From a virus, in the IMG/VR virus record IMGVR_UViG_3300044612_001598, positions 1 through 49,062 of that record: a stretch of 49,062 bases of DNA. One strand, 5' to 3'. Position numbers and translations under genes: made by a program. The notes beneath the pieces were generated by a model. The model was not told the DNA's origin. It did not search any database and saw only the letters and a program-made list of their open reading frames with translations. Positions 38,659 to 46,800 of the stretch are shown piece by piece (position 1 is the stretch's first letter; the number at the start of each line of letters is the position of its first letter).

Positions 38659-39420
38659 TTATATACCCATTTCCTTACGCTTTTGCGTAGCAGAAATAGC
38701 ATGAATATCTGCACCTAAATCTACTTGCTCAATCTTGTATCCCACATCTCTACCATATACAATGTTAGTAATGTTAGGTAGTCTTAATACTAATGCGCCA
38801 TCCATAAATTCATCCTTGGCAATATATTCTTTTACCTGATCAAACTTAAGCGGATCCTTTTCGCTTGTATTGTAGGTATTACGAACTCCAAGAAGTACTT
38901 GGTCAGTTCTCTTTCCAGCCTCTCTGTAAAGGGCGTGGTGGCCTTCGTGCCAGGGCTGATACCTACCCAGCATAAGAGTTGTAGGTGCAGACCAATCGTG
39001 AAGACTAAACTTATCAATTATGTGAGATGCCTTTGCTTCTGCATCTAAGTTATGACTAATGAATGAGACATCAAACTCTGTTGGTCGCTCAAACATTTTG
39101 TTTGTGTCTTCGAACCTACCCTCAGCAATAGTGTCCATGAATACCAAAATGTCTGGCTTACCAAATGCTACACGAGTTAGATCTGTTGGACAAACAAAGT
39201 CAACGATGACTGGAGCAACCCCTTGCTTAGCAATAAGTCTTGCCATCTCTCCCATACGACGAGCCTGTTCAAGTCTATCTTCTGGGGCAAACCCTAAATC
39301 TGAGTTAACTGTTGAACGAACTTCATCTGCGTTTAGATGAATAGCGTTAATGCGCTCTTTTAGGGCCTTCGCTAGTTCTGTTTTGCCAGAACCAGGTAGG
39401 CCAATAATCTGAATAATCAT
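38659..39420 (-). CDS. APS-kinase-like / nucleotidyltransferase fusion
   Basis: 253 residues. N-terminal 1-~130: GLPGSGKTELAKAL P-loop (7-14), LNADEVRSTVNSDLGFAPEDR matching the CysC APS-kinase core. C-terminal ~145-253: GRYQPWHEGHHALYR carries HxGH of the NadM/NadR-type nucleotidyltransferase superfamily. APS kinase makes PAPS, the donor for the window's two sulfotransferases; the second domain's product is uncertain. Confidence 0.8.
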   Translation of the reverse strand: MIIQIIGLPGSGKTELAKALKERINAIHLNADEVRSTVNSDLGFAPEDRLEQARRMGEMARLIAKQGVAPVIVDFVCPTDLTRVAFGKPDILVFMDTIAEGRFEDTNKMFERPTEFDVSFISHNLDAEAKASHIIDKFSLHDWSAPTTLMLGRYQPWHEGHHALYREAGKRTDQVLLGVRNTYNTSEKDPLKFDQVKEYIAKDEFMDGALVLRLPNITNIVYGRDVGYKIEQVDLGADIHAISATQKRKEMGI

Positions 39421-39674
39421 GCGTGTGGTGCTTCCTTTGCTTTGTTTTCAATAAGTTTGTCTCGTTCATCAATGATACTGATCATAAACGACATCATCTT
39501 GTCGTAACCTTCTTTGCTATCCATGATTTTGTTGTAATGATGGCCACAGAAAAGAAGTTCTCCGTTTATACCAGTAACCTGTACTAGCGCTTCTGCTGCA
39601 CAGGAATCACATCTATCTGTTGCCTTCAAGATCCACTCTTTAATTTCTGCAGGGCTATCAATCATTGTATTCAT
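39417..39674 (-). CDS. DUF7455-like zinc protein
   Basis: 85 residues from ATG 39674. CDSCAAEALVQV...GELLFCGHHYNK matches the short actinobacterial DUF7455 zinc-binding pattern (CDRC...LxFCGHH). A longer N-terminus in frame is unlikely. ATGA overlap with the CysC-like gene. Confidence 0.75.
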   Translation of the reverse strand: MNTMIDSPAEIKEWILKATDRCDSCAAEALVQVTGINGELLFCGHHYNKIMDSKEGYDKMMSFMISIIDERDKLIENKAKEAPHA

Positions 39675-39684
39675 AGTATACTGC

Positions 39685-39870
39685 CTATTTCTTTCTGTTA
39701 TCAGTGGAATAGAATCCACTACCGTTGAAAACTGCTCCTACATTAGAGTATACACGAACTAAAGAAGTATTGCAAGTCTCACATTTATACCCAGGATCGC
39801 TATCCTTTATAGAGCGTTCTTTGATATATCTTTGTGCACATGGCATGCAATCATATTCATACAATGCCAT
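39685..39870 (-). CDS. FmdB-type zinc-ribbon protein
   Basis: 61 residues. ALYEYDCMPC...GYKCETCN...FNGSGFYSTD is the FmdB zinc-ribbon pattern (two CxxC and a GSGFYxTD end), usually regulatory. Ends 10 bases before the DUF7455 gene. Confidence 0.82.
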   Translation of the reverse strand: MALYEYDCMPCAQRYIKERSIKDSDPGYKCETCNTSLVRVYSNVGAVFNGSGFYSTDNRKK

Positions 39871-39873
39871 AGA

Positions 39874-39981
39874 CTAGTTTTTCTTTTTTGCTTTTACTGT
39901 CCAGATAGGGGCATTGAGTTTATCTCCACCCCATTCATAACCAAGTAGTTTAACCACTGCTTTAATTATTTTAATACGCAT
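39874..39981 (-). CDS. Very small basic protein
   Basis: 35 residues, Lys-rich (MRIKIIKAVVKLLGYEWGG). TAATG overlap with the DUF2061 copy 2 stop and GGGAAGGGAG ribosome site. Confidence 0.5.
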   Translation of the reverse strand: MRIKIIKAVVKLLGYEWGGDKLNAPIWTVKAKKKN

Positions 39982-40181
39982 TATTTGACTCCCTTCCCGA
40001 ATCTAGCCCAGACTCTTTCGTGTAAGAAATATCCAAGTGCTTCCCAACCAATATAAATAAGAGCACCAAGACTTGCGTACTCCCACTCACCAGTAAATAG
40101 ATAAATCACTCCAGCGACACCAACTAAGTGAAATGTTTCCCAACTTGCTGTCTTTAGAAGTGTTCTTTTAGTTGATTCCAT
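39981..40181 (-). CDS. DUF2061-family membrane protein, copy 2
   Basis: 66 residues. KTASWETFHLVGVAGVIYLFTG...EALGYFLHERVWARFG shows the same two-helix and HERxW layout as copy 1. Its stop overlaps the next ATG and its start the endolysin stop. Confidence 0.75.
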   Translation of the reverse strand: MESTKRTLLKTASWETFHLVGVAGVIYLFTGEWEYASLGALIYIGWEALGYFLHERVWARFGKGVK

Positions 40182-40819
40182 TATAGTGCTACCGCACCCT
40201 TTCCTCCGCCACCAGATGACTTCTTAGCAGCAGGCTTTGCAGCCTTCTTAGGTGCTGGAGTTACTGGTGTTGCAGACGCTGCGACCTTGTTTAGTAGTGG
40301 AGCATTTTCTTCACCAGTATAAACTGGACGACCCCAGCCAACTACAGCATTTACTAACTTCTTTTTGTTGTTCTTTACATATGCACGAGTCTTCTCAACA
40401 CACATTCCGCCGTTGCGCTGATCTCCCTTTGCAGTTCCTGAAGTGTTTCCTTCAATAACCTGGATAGTTCCGTCACCATTATTCTTAATGCAAAGACCAA
40501 CATGTGAAATGCGATTTACACCATCTTCTGGGAAATCAAAATAGATCCAGTCTCCTGGAGTTGGATCATCATTACGAGCATCTGACCAACGCTCAGCCTT
40601 CTTAAACCAATCTGCTGCTGCCACTGTTGATGCAGACTTAGGGAATGACTTTACCCCCGCAGTAAATGCTGACCAAGAAACAAACGATTGGCACCATGGT
40701 TGGAAGTTTACCTTAATCCATGCACCGTACTTTGTTTCGTTATCCTTTGGGCCTTCAATTGTGCCCACTTCTTTCTTTGCAACCTCAATGATTGCTTCTA
40801 GACTACCTTTTGCTGCCAT
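40181..40819 (-). CDS. CHAP-domain endolysin
   Basis: 212 residues. Cys43 (PWCQSFVSW), His106 (ISHVGLC) and EGN (123-125) match the CHAP amidase/peptidase catalytic set. Residues ~175-212 are an Ala/Lys/Pro tail (PAPKKAAKPAAKKSSGGGGK) that shares AKKSSGGG with the holin-like protein at 30521-30820. AGGAGG ribosome site and an upstream TATAAT. Cuts host peptidoglycan at lysis. Confidence 0.88.
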   Translation of the reverse strand: MAAKGSLEAIIEVAKKEVGTIEGPKDNETKYGAWIKVNFQPWCQSFVSWSAFTAGVKSFPKSASTVAAADWFKKAERWSDARNDDPTPGDWIYFDFPEDGVNRISHVGLCIKNNGDGTIQVIEGNTSGTAKGDQRNGGMCVEKTRAYVKNNKKKLVNAVVGWGRPVYTGEENAPLLNKVAASATPVTPAPKKAAKPAAKKSSGGGGKGAVAL

Positions 40820-40857
40820 GTTGTGGCCTCCTTTTTCTCTTATACTATTATAGCACT

Positions 40858-42291
40858 TTACCTACAGATTGTAAAGTTATATTCTTTTTCCCACTTAATA
40901 ATATCAATTTCATCATTAAGTAGTGGCTGCCCCTTAATATTAAGACTTGTATTTAATAGGACTGGAACACCAGTTTCAAGATAAAACTTATTAATTGCTC
41001 TCCATAGACCACGATGCTGGTTCTTATTCACAGTCTGAACTCTTGATGTACCATCTGCATGAACCACAGAAGGTATCTTTTCAGGCTGTAGGCACTTGAC
41101 CGTATACTGCATGTAAGGGCTTGTAAAGTCCATATCAAACCATTTAGAGGCACACTCCTCCATAACCACTGGGGCAAATGGTCTAAACAACTCTCTCTGT
41201 TTAATTAAATTAACCTTGTCTTTTATTAGTGGATCTCTAGGATCTGCAAGGATGCTTCTGTTTCCTAATGCCCTTGGTCCGTATTCGGCTCTTCCTGTTG
41301 CTACTGCTACGATTCCATCTTTTAATATACCGTCCACAATTTGCTGAACAGGATACTCTCCTCCAAGATCATAACCAAGATATGGAGTCTTCCAATCAAG
41401 GTGCTTTCCGTGCAGGGCTGCTGCAGCGCCCAAAGAACTACCAGCATCTCCAGGGTTAGGCATGATCCAAATCATATCAAAAATATTCCATAGTAAAGTA
41501 TTTGCAGAAGAGTTAAGAGCACAACCACCCATGAATACCAAATTATTTTTTCCAGTCATTCTTTTTGCCATACGCATAAACTGATTTAGCCTTTGCTCGT
41601 AAACCATCTGAACTGCTGCAGCGATATCAAATCTGTCTTGCTCAGTAATTACCATTCCCCAGTCATTGATTCCTTTATGAAAGTTATACTTTTGCTGATC
41701 ATACTCTGGAAAATACTCATCTACTTCTTTGTAATATCTTTTCCAGTCTCCGTATGCAGCCATACCCATCATAATATATTCTTCTTGGTTTGGCATAAGT
41801 CCAATCAGTTCTGTAAATGCAGAGTAGAATAATCCAAAACTAATGGGATAGTTCTGCTTATACTTAAGTTTAATCTTGTCGCCTTCACCAACCCAAATTG
41901 TTGATGTATTAAACTCACCAATTGCATCTAGCACTACAATACATGCATCATCAAATGCGCTTGTATAATAACCTGCTGCTGCGTGAGAGTAATGATGACC
42001 AAAGTTTTTTCTTGGTAAGTCTCCAAGTTCTGTAGACTCAAACCATGGCCTGTCTCCACCAAAGCCTCCACGAGTCTTTACTCTAAGTTTCTTAAGTAAA
42101 GGCTTTTCGTAATATGCTATTTGATCTGGATACCCATATTGCAGTGCATCTTTTATTAGTTCTTTATTCGTAAACCAGTCATTTTTTTGTTTGCTGTATC
42201 TTTCTGCATGCCCAGCAAAAAGAATTTCTCCATCTTTTATTAAAGATACTGAAGCATCATGAGTGGTTTCGTTTACCCCTAAGATAATCAT
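40858..42291 (-). CDS. Carbamoyltransferase (NodU/CmcH family)
   Basis: 477 residues. GVNETTHDAS, FGHHYSHAAAGYY (His99, His100, His103), VVLDAIGE and MGGCALNSSAN match the O-carbamoyltransferase N domain, with the C domain (YGPRALGNRSIL...LFRPFAPVV) at the end. Uses carbamoyl phosphate to carbamoylate hydroxyls, for example on sugars. Known in Nod factor and antibiotic pathways; phage forms are thought to modify glycans or nucleotides. ATGA overlap with an oxygenase. Confidence 0.9.
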   Translation of the reverse strand: MIILGVNETTHDASVSLIKDGEILFAGHAERYSKQKNDWFTNKELIKDALQYGYPDQIAYYEKPLLKKLRVKTRGGFGGDRPWFESTELGDLPRKNFGHHYSHAAAGYYTSAFDDACIVVLDAIGEFNTSTIWVGEGDKIKLKYKQNYPISFGLFYSAFTELIGLMPNQEEYIMMGMAAYGDWKRYYKEVDEYFPEYDQQKYNFHKGINDWGMVITEQDRFDIAAAVQMVYEQRLNQFMRMAKRMTGKNNLVFMGGCALNSSANTLLWNIFDMIWIMPNPGDAGSSLGAAAALHGKHLDWKTPYLGYDLGGEYPVQQIVDGILKDGIVAVATGRAEYGPRALGNRSILADPRDPLIKDKVNLIKQRELFRPFAPVVMEECASKWFDMDFTSPYMQYTVKCLQPEKIPSVVHADGTSRVQTVNKNQHRGLWRAINKFYLETGVPVLLNTSLNIKGQPLLNDEIDIIKWEKEYNFTICR

Positions 42292-42956
42292 TCTGCTCCA
42301 GTTGAATCTCTTTTTTCGTCAAGAGGAACGTTGTGGTACCAGTTTGGCAGTGCATACCTTGGGCCACGTGTGACTGGATACACTTCGTGAACGTACAAGA
42401 AGTTTGAAGGAAAAAATAATACGCTTCCTGCTTCTGGCTTAAACTTTAATCCAGACTGCCTGAACTCAATTTCTCCACCCTCATAGTCATCATTTAAGTA
42501 TAAAAGAACAGACAAGACTCTTGTGCTAATGCCTTGGTCTTGGTGTGCTGGCAGATGACCAGTCTTGTCGTACTTAAGCAGGTGCATAGTTTTTTCTCTA
42601 GACTTTATATTTTTTTCAGCAAATGGATAAAGTTCAGTTGAATAGTGACTTAGGGTTCTATCAAGTGCACCAAATAGTTCGTTAGATATAAACGTTTGTT
42701 CTTTTAGATATATATCTGATTTTGAAATATCTTGCGCCTGTGGTATAAACTTTTGCATATTAAAAGTAATCTTGTTTTCGCCTTCTCCGTAAGTCCATGG
42801 AATCCATGGCTTTACTGATGTCATAAAAGGTGCTGGCTTGTCTTTTTGATATCTCAAATCAAGTTCTTCAATCTTTTTAATCAAACCATATGGATCATTT
42901 ACTATATTTTTATAATAAACCATTCCAAGATCTAAGACTTCAAAATCATTCGTCAT
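42288..42956 (-). CDS. 2OG-Fe(II) oxygenase, prolyl 4-hydroxylase type (copy 2)
   Basis: 222 residues. HLPAHQDQG (His138, Asp140), YEGGEIEF, VLFFPSNFLYVHEV (His190) and RGPRYALP (Arg200). Iron and 2OG ligands are all present. Coupled to the carbamoyltransferase downstream and copy 3 upstream. Target inferred as protein proline or glycan. Confidence 0.88.
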   Translation of the reverse strand: MTNDFEVLDLGMVYYKNIVNDPYGLIKKIEELDLRYQKDKPAPFMTSVKPWIPWTYGEGENKITFNMQKFIPQAQDISKSDIYLKEQTFISNELFGALDRTLSHYSTELYPFAEKNIKSREKTMHLLKYDKTGHLPAHQDQGISTRVLSVLLYLNDDYEGGEIEFRQSGLKFKPEAGSVLFFPSNFLYVHEVYPVTRGPRYALPNWYHNVPLDEKRDSTGAE

Positions 42957-43638
42957 TTAACGGATATTCCTTAGCCTTCCACTTTGGGACTACCCCTGGA
43001 TTTAGGAAATCTGGATCAGCATGGTTTGGAAGGCTTGTGTGCATGTATAGCGCTGTATGCCTGTTACCAGATAGGACCTTAGTTATTCCATGAATATACT
43101 CTGTTCCAGCACTAGGGAAGAATACTGCAGAATATCTTCTTGGCTCATACACATAATTTTGATTTGGGAAATAAATTCTTCCACCAGTAAACTCTAGATC
43201 TGGACTGATTGTTTGTCCTTCTTCTTCTTCTTGTGGATTTAAGTTACCATTTAAGTAGATAATTGTGCTCCACTCAATCCATGGCTCTGGTCCCTGTGCG
43301 TCAATATGCAGATCACCCTTTGTACCTTCTGTCCACCAAGAACCAAAAGCCTTAAATACATAGATGTCATTATAGAAAGCATTTTGCTCCTTATGAACCT
43401 CATTAGACTTATCTCCATACTTTTTTAAAATATCCATTACAGTTTTGTTGTATGGGAAAGAGGTTCCTCCATATCTTTTTTTATAATATTCTGGATATGG
43501 GTTTGTTGAAGATGGATTCTTTTGTTCATTAATTAAGGTCTGTGCATCTTCTGGCGTTATAAAATTCTTTATTACGTGGATTCTGTGTCCACCTTTTAGG
43601 TCTGCCCTGCGTTCTGCAGGCATGTTTGAGTCTGTCAT
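42946..43638 (-). CDS. 2OG-Fe(II) oxygenase (copy 3)
   Basis: 230 residues. GDLHIDAQG (His111, Asp113), GGRIYFP, EYIHGITKV (His183) and GNRHTAL (Arg193) complete the 2OG-oxygenase set. Divergent from copies 1 and 2, so probably a different substrate. AAAGGAGAAAAT ribosome site, TATAAT upstream. Confidence 0.85.
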   Translation of the reverse strand: MTDSNMPAERRADLKGGHRIHVIKNFITPEDAQTLINEQKNPSSTNPYPEYYKKRYGGTSFPYNKTVMDILKKYGDKSNEVHKEQNAFYNDIYVFKAFGSWWTEGTKGDLHIDAQGPEPWIEWSTIIYLNGNLNPQEEEEGQTISPDLEFTGGRIYFPNQNYVYEPRRYSAVFFPSAGTEYIHGITKVLSGNRHTALYMHTSLPNHADPDFLNPGVVPKWKAKEYPLNDE

Positions 43639-43664
43639 ATTTTCTCCTTTATATAATTATACCA

Positions 43665-44528
43665 TTAATGGATTGCTTTTGTATTGCCTAGATATCTTCT
43701 TGCATCTACCTTGTTAAAGGAAAGTGCTTGTGGATCATACTCGACATCATTTGTATGAAAGGGTAAATCATTTAGGTGCTGAAACACATTATTATGAAAA
43801 ATATTAAAGTCCTCTACGCTTCTTTCTAGACCATTAATATTTTCAAAAGAATTAAAACCATTTTTTAAAAGACTTATTGCTTCATTGTAATTATGATTCA
43901 AAGAAAATGGAACGTATATCTGACCGATAAGATTTTCTGAAACCTTTTTGTAGTAGTTGGATGGTGTGCAATATATGTCAATGCCTTTTGTAAAAATCTT
44001 AACAGACAAGGACTCCTCTTCTCCATTATACTTTAGGTATGTTGGATATTTAACTTCTGATAAAAAAGATGTTAGACCAAATATAAAATCTCTATCTATA
44101 TACTGCGTAATTGAAAAACTATCAGTATATTTATTTTCTTTACTTAAAAAGAAAAGGTTTTCCAAACCTAAAACAGTTTTTCCAGATCCAGAAATAACAC
44201 AATTGTTTTCTTCTACAAGGCTTACCAGATCATCGTCCCAATTTTTTGGAACCATGACTGAATCTCCTAGAATTAAAGAATATTTAGATAGGTTTGTTCT
44301 TATAAAAGAATTTTTATGATGGCAGGGGCTTGATATAAAATCCCAGAATATATGGAAATAACTACAGTTAGGACTAGAAAAGGTATCTCTTCGGTTTAGT
44401 GGGTGTTGATCTGAGATTATAACTTTTATTTTTCTTTTACCACTAGAATTTTTAAATACATTATCAACAACATCTTTAAGGTTCTTGCCTTTGTAGGAAT
44501 AAATTAAAACTAATATCTCATTCATCAT
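43665..44528 (-). CDS. GT60-like GlcNAc-transferase-type protein
   Basis: 287 residues. ILVLIYSYKGKNLKDVV opens like a GT-A fold; FWDFISSPCHHKNSFIRTNL then LILGDSVMVPKNWDDDL resembles PF11397, the Skp1-type GlcNAc transferase that glycosylates hydroxyproline. The canonical DxH metal site is only partly recognisable. Located beside three 2OG oxygenases, which supports but does not prove hydroxyproline glycosylation. Confidence 0.6.
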   Translation of the reverse strand: MMNEILVLIYSYKGKNLKDVVDNVFKNSSGKRKIKVIISDQHPLNRRDTFSSPNCSYFHIFWDFISSPCHHKNSFIRTNLSKYSLILGDSVMVPKNWDDDLVSLVEENNCVISGSGKTVLGLENLFFLSKENKYTDSFSITQYIDRDFIFGLTSFLSEVKYPTYLKYNGEEESLSVKIFTKGIDIYCTPSNYYKKVSENLIGQIYVPFSLNHNYNEAISLLKNGFNSFENINGLERSVEDFNIFHNNVFQHLNDLPFHTNDVEYDPQALSFNKVDARRYLGNTKAIH

Positions 44529-45291
44529 CGTGTGAAACTTCTTTTATCTTAGAATTTTTTACACCAAACATCTTTTTTCTCCAGGCTGTTTGCTTGTAGT
44601 ATCCATAAAGTCTTGATCTTCTGTTTTCTGCTGCTAGTTCATGCCTGTCAAGCGCTTCGTCTGTCTCTATGCACTCTGATTCCCAAGAATCTCTCTTGAT
44701 TGGAACAATCTGAAATATTGGTGTTCCCTTTGGTATTACTCCTATAAAATTTCTCTTTAAGAAAAATGCTGTAAAAACTGGAAGGCCCCAAATATCTGAC
44801 TCAACAATTCCAGACATTGTGTAAAATGGAAGGTCATACCTGTTCATTGGGTGTGTAATGAGTACAGAATATCCTGGAGGAGTTTCATAGAACCAGTTCA
44901 TTCTCCAACCATAGTGAATTGGATGACAATTGTCTGGCACTGGTAATTCTATAGTTGGTCTTTTATCTACCATCATTACCTGGCCTTTCCACGAAATGAT
45001 TGGCTTTCCATCTTTATCTAAATCAACATACACATCATCTTCTAATACATATTGATATCCAGCAGTTAGCGCATCAAAAAAAGGCATACACATTTTTGTT
45101 GCCACCATTGCTCCATCAGTACCAACATTATTATTCACACCAAGGGTTATATCATCATTTGATCTATCAAAACGTGCAAGGCTTCTATACCATTCTGGAA
45201 CTTTGGATACTGCTGGCACTGGCATAGTAAGCATACCAGAGTGTCCTAAAAATGTTGGAGTAAACTTTATAGGTAGTGGAACATCACTCAC
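44518..45291 (-). CDS. Hypothetical protein, paralog 1 of a neighbouring pair
   Basis: 257 residues, GTG start in a GTGA overlap. MCMPFFDALTAGYQYVLEDDVYVD, GYSVLITHPMNR and GVIPKGTPIFQIVPIKRDSW align by eye with the next protein. Similar proteins are seen near oxygenase genes in other environmental phages; family unsure. Confidence 0.6.
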   Translation of the reverse strand: MSDVPLPIKFTPTFLGHSGMLTMPVPAVSKVPEWYRSLARFDRSNDDITLGVNNNVGTDGAMVATKMCMPFFDALTAGYQYVLEDDVYVDLDKDGKPIISWKGQVMMVDKRPTIELPVPDNCHPIHYGWRMNWFYETPPGYSVLITHPMNRYDLPFYTMSGIVESDIWGLPVFTAFFLKRNFIGVIPKGTPIFQIVPIKRDSWESECIETDEALDRHELAAENRRSRLYGYYKQTAWRKKMFGVKNSKIKEVSHDDE

Positions 45292-46010
45292 TTAAAATCC
45301 TTTTTTGATCGCATTTTGTTCTTATAGCCAAAAGAAAATGTACTACGAAGAGAAAGTCTTTGTGCAGTTATTTCTTTTTGTGCCACCTCTGGATCAACTA
45401 ACTCCATTTGCCAATCTTCTCTTTGGAATGGAAGGACTTGAATAAAAGGAGTTCCTTGTTTTATTACACCTTTAAAATCTTTTTCAATTAGCATAGAGAC
45501 GTGTCCATCTGTAATAAAATTATCAGTGTCTATTATTGCTTCTATTGTTAGGAATGGAAGGGGATCTTTGTGAGTTGGGTGAAGAAACAGGCAACTGTAT
45601 CCTGGATCTGTTTTTACCGACCAGAAAGGTAAAATTCTAAATAGTTGCTTATGGTATTTATCCCTATCTATAGGGAAATGAGAATACTGCTCTTCAGAAT
45701 GTGACGCTATCATGCTTATTGCAAAAGTCTTCATAGGCTGTGGAACTGACCACTCTAGTTTTTCTGGATTGGTCGCATCAATATATATATCGCAAGGAAT
45801 AGATAATATGTATCCTGCAGTGATATAGTCAAATATTGGCATGCATCTCTTAATTGTCGAAGTAGAGAACCCTTGTGCAAGCGATTCTTTTTCATTTATT
45901 ACTGATGGCTGACTTTTATACCAATCTGGAATAGCCTTTAAAGCGGGATATGGCTTCGGAGCAAACTCTGTGGTTGACTGGCTAAATGGGTAAAACTTGA
46001 TCTTGTTCAT
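45288..46010 (-). CDS. Hypothetical protein, paralog 2 of a neighbouring pair
   Basis: 240 residues from ATG 46010. KRCMPIFDYITAGYILSIPCDIYIDA, GYSCLFLHPTHKDPLP and GVIKQGTPFIQVLPFQREDW match paralog 1. Tandem duplication. Function unknown. Confidence 0.6.
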   Translation of the reverse strand: MNKIKFYPFSQSTTEFAPKPYPALKAIPDWYKSQPSVINEKESLAQGFSTSTIKRCMPIFDYITAGYILSIPCDIYIDATNPEKLEWSVPQPMKTFAISMIASHSEEQYSHFPIDRDKYHKQLFRILPFWSVKTDPGYSCLFLHPTHKDPLPFLTIEAIIDTDNFITDGHVSMLIEKDFKGVIKQGTPFIQVLPFQREDWQMELVDPEVAQKEITAQRLSLRSTFSFGYKNKMRSKKDFK

Positions 46011-46665
46011 AAAAGTTCCTAACTTTCTCTTCAATTATACCATCTACTTTAAATACTATGTCAAACATTGCTGAATACCTTTTTATTTTACCAAACTTGT
46101 GGTCAACCATATGAGAGCCAACCCTCTTAAATTTAAATGGCACAAAGTCTGGCTCTAGATATCGTACATCTTCATCTATTTTTTTATGAACAAAGGAGTC
46201 TGGGCTTATCATAAATGGAGAATCTTCTTGCGGTGTTTCATAAAAAATTTCAGCGTCTATGTCTATATACCATGGCACATAAAACTTAAACACATCATCA
46301 AAGCAGTCTTTGTCTTTCTCCATTTTGAAGTCTGTGTTGTAGTATTGCCTCATCCATGGCCTGTCGATATTTCTTAGTCTTGTGGATGTCTCAAGCAAAA
46401 AGAATTCTGCATGGTTTCTCTGCCTCAACCTAACAACACCATTCTCTATACCAACAAGACTTGGTGCAGGATAAAGAGCCTGAACGTATGGATTGATTGG
46501 CTTAATCACGCTATCTTTATGTTTTCCTTTTGCCACAGAATCAAACCTAACCCACCTATCTGGCAGCCTTGACTTTAAACTCAGGTCAGAAAAAATAGGA
46601 TCTTTGGTCTTGTACCATATGTCAAAATCATCAGTGATATTGTTTAAAATTGATGGGTATTCCAC
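45982..46665 (-). CDS. Hypothetical protein
   Basis: 227 residues from GTG 46665. FYVPWYIDIDAEIFYETPQEDSPFMISPDSF shares the layout of the downstream pair but is more diverged. TATAAT lies upstream near 46690. First gene of this operon. Confidence 0.55.
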   Translation of the reverse strand: MEYPSILNNITDDFDIWYKTKDPIFSDLSLKSRLPDRWVRFDSVAKGKHKDSVIKPINPYVQALYPAPSLVGIENGVVRLRQRNHAEFFLLETSTRLRNIDRPWMRQYYNTDFKMEKDKDCFDDVFKFYVPWYIDIDAEIFYETPQEDSPFMISPDSFVHKKIDEDVRYLEPDFVPFKFKRVGSHMVDHKFGKIKRYSAMFDIVFKVDGIIEEKVRNFYEQDQVLPI

Positions 46666-46720
46666 TTTGTTCCATTCTTCTCAATTGTTAAAACAATTAT
46701 ACACCATATAACTTACTTTG

Positions 46721-46793
46721 CTGGGCTGGCAGGTATCGATCCTGCGACATCCGAATTAACAGTTCGGCACTCTACCATCTGAGTTACAGCCCA
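46721..46793 (-). tRNA. tRNA-Asn (GTT)
   Basis: 73 bases. Acceptor TGGGCTG/CAGCCCA, anticodon stem CCGAA/TTCGG with loop CTGTTAA (anticodon GTT), T-stem GCAGG/CCTGC. Discriminator G; CCA not encoded. It is the only tRNA on the minus strand. Confidence 0.93.
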
Positions 46794-46800
46794 ATCCTAA

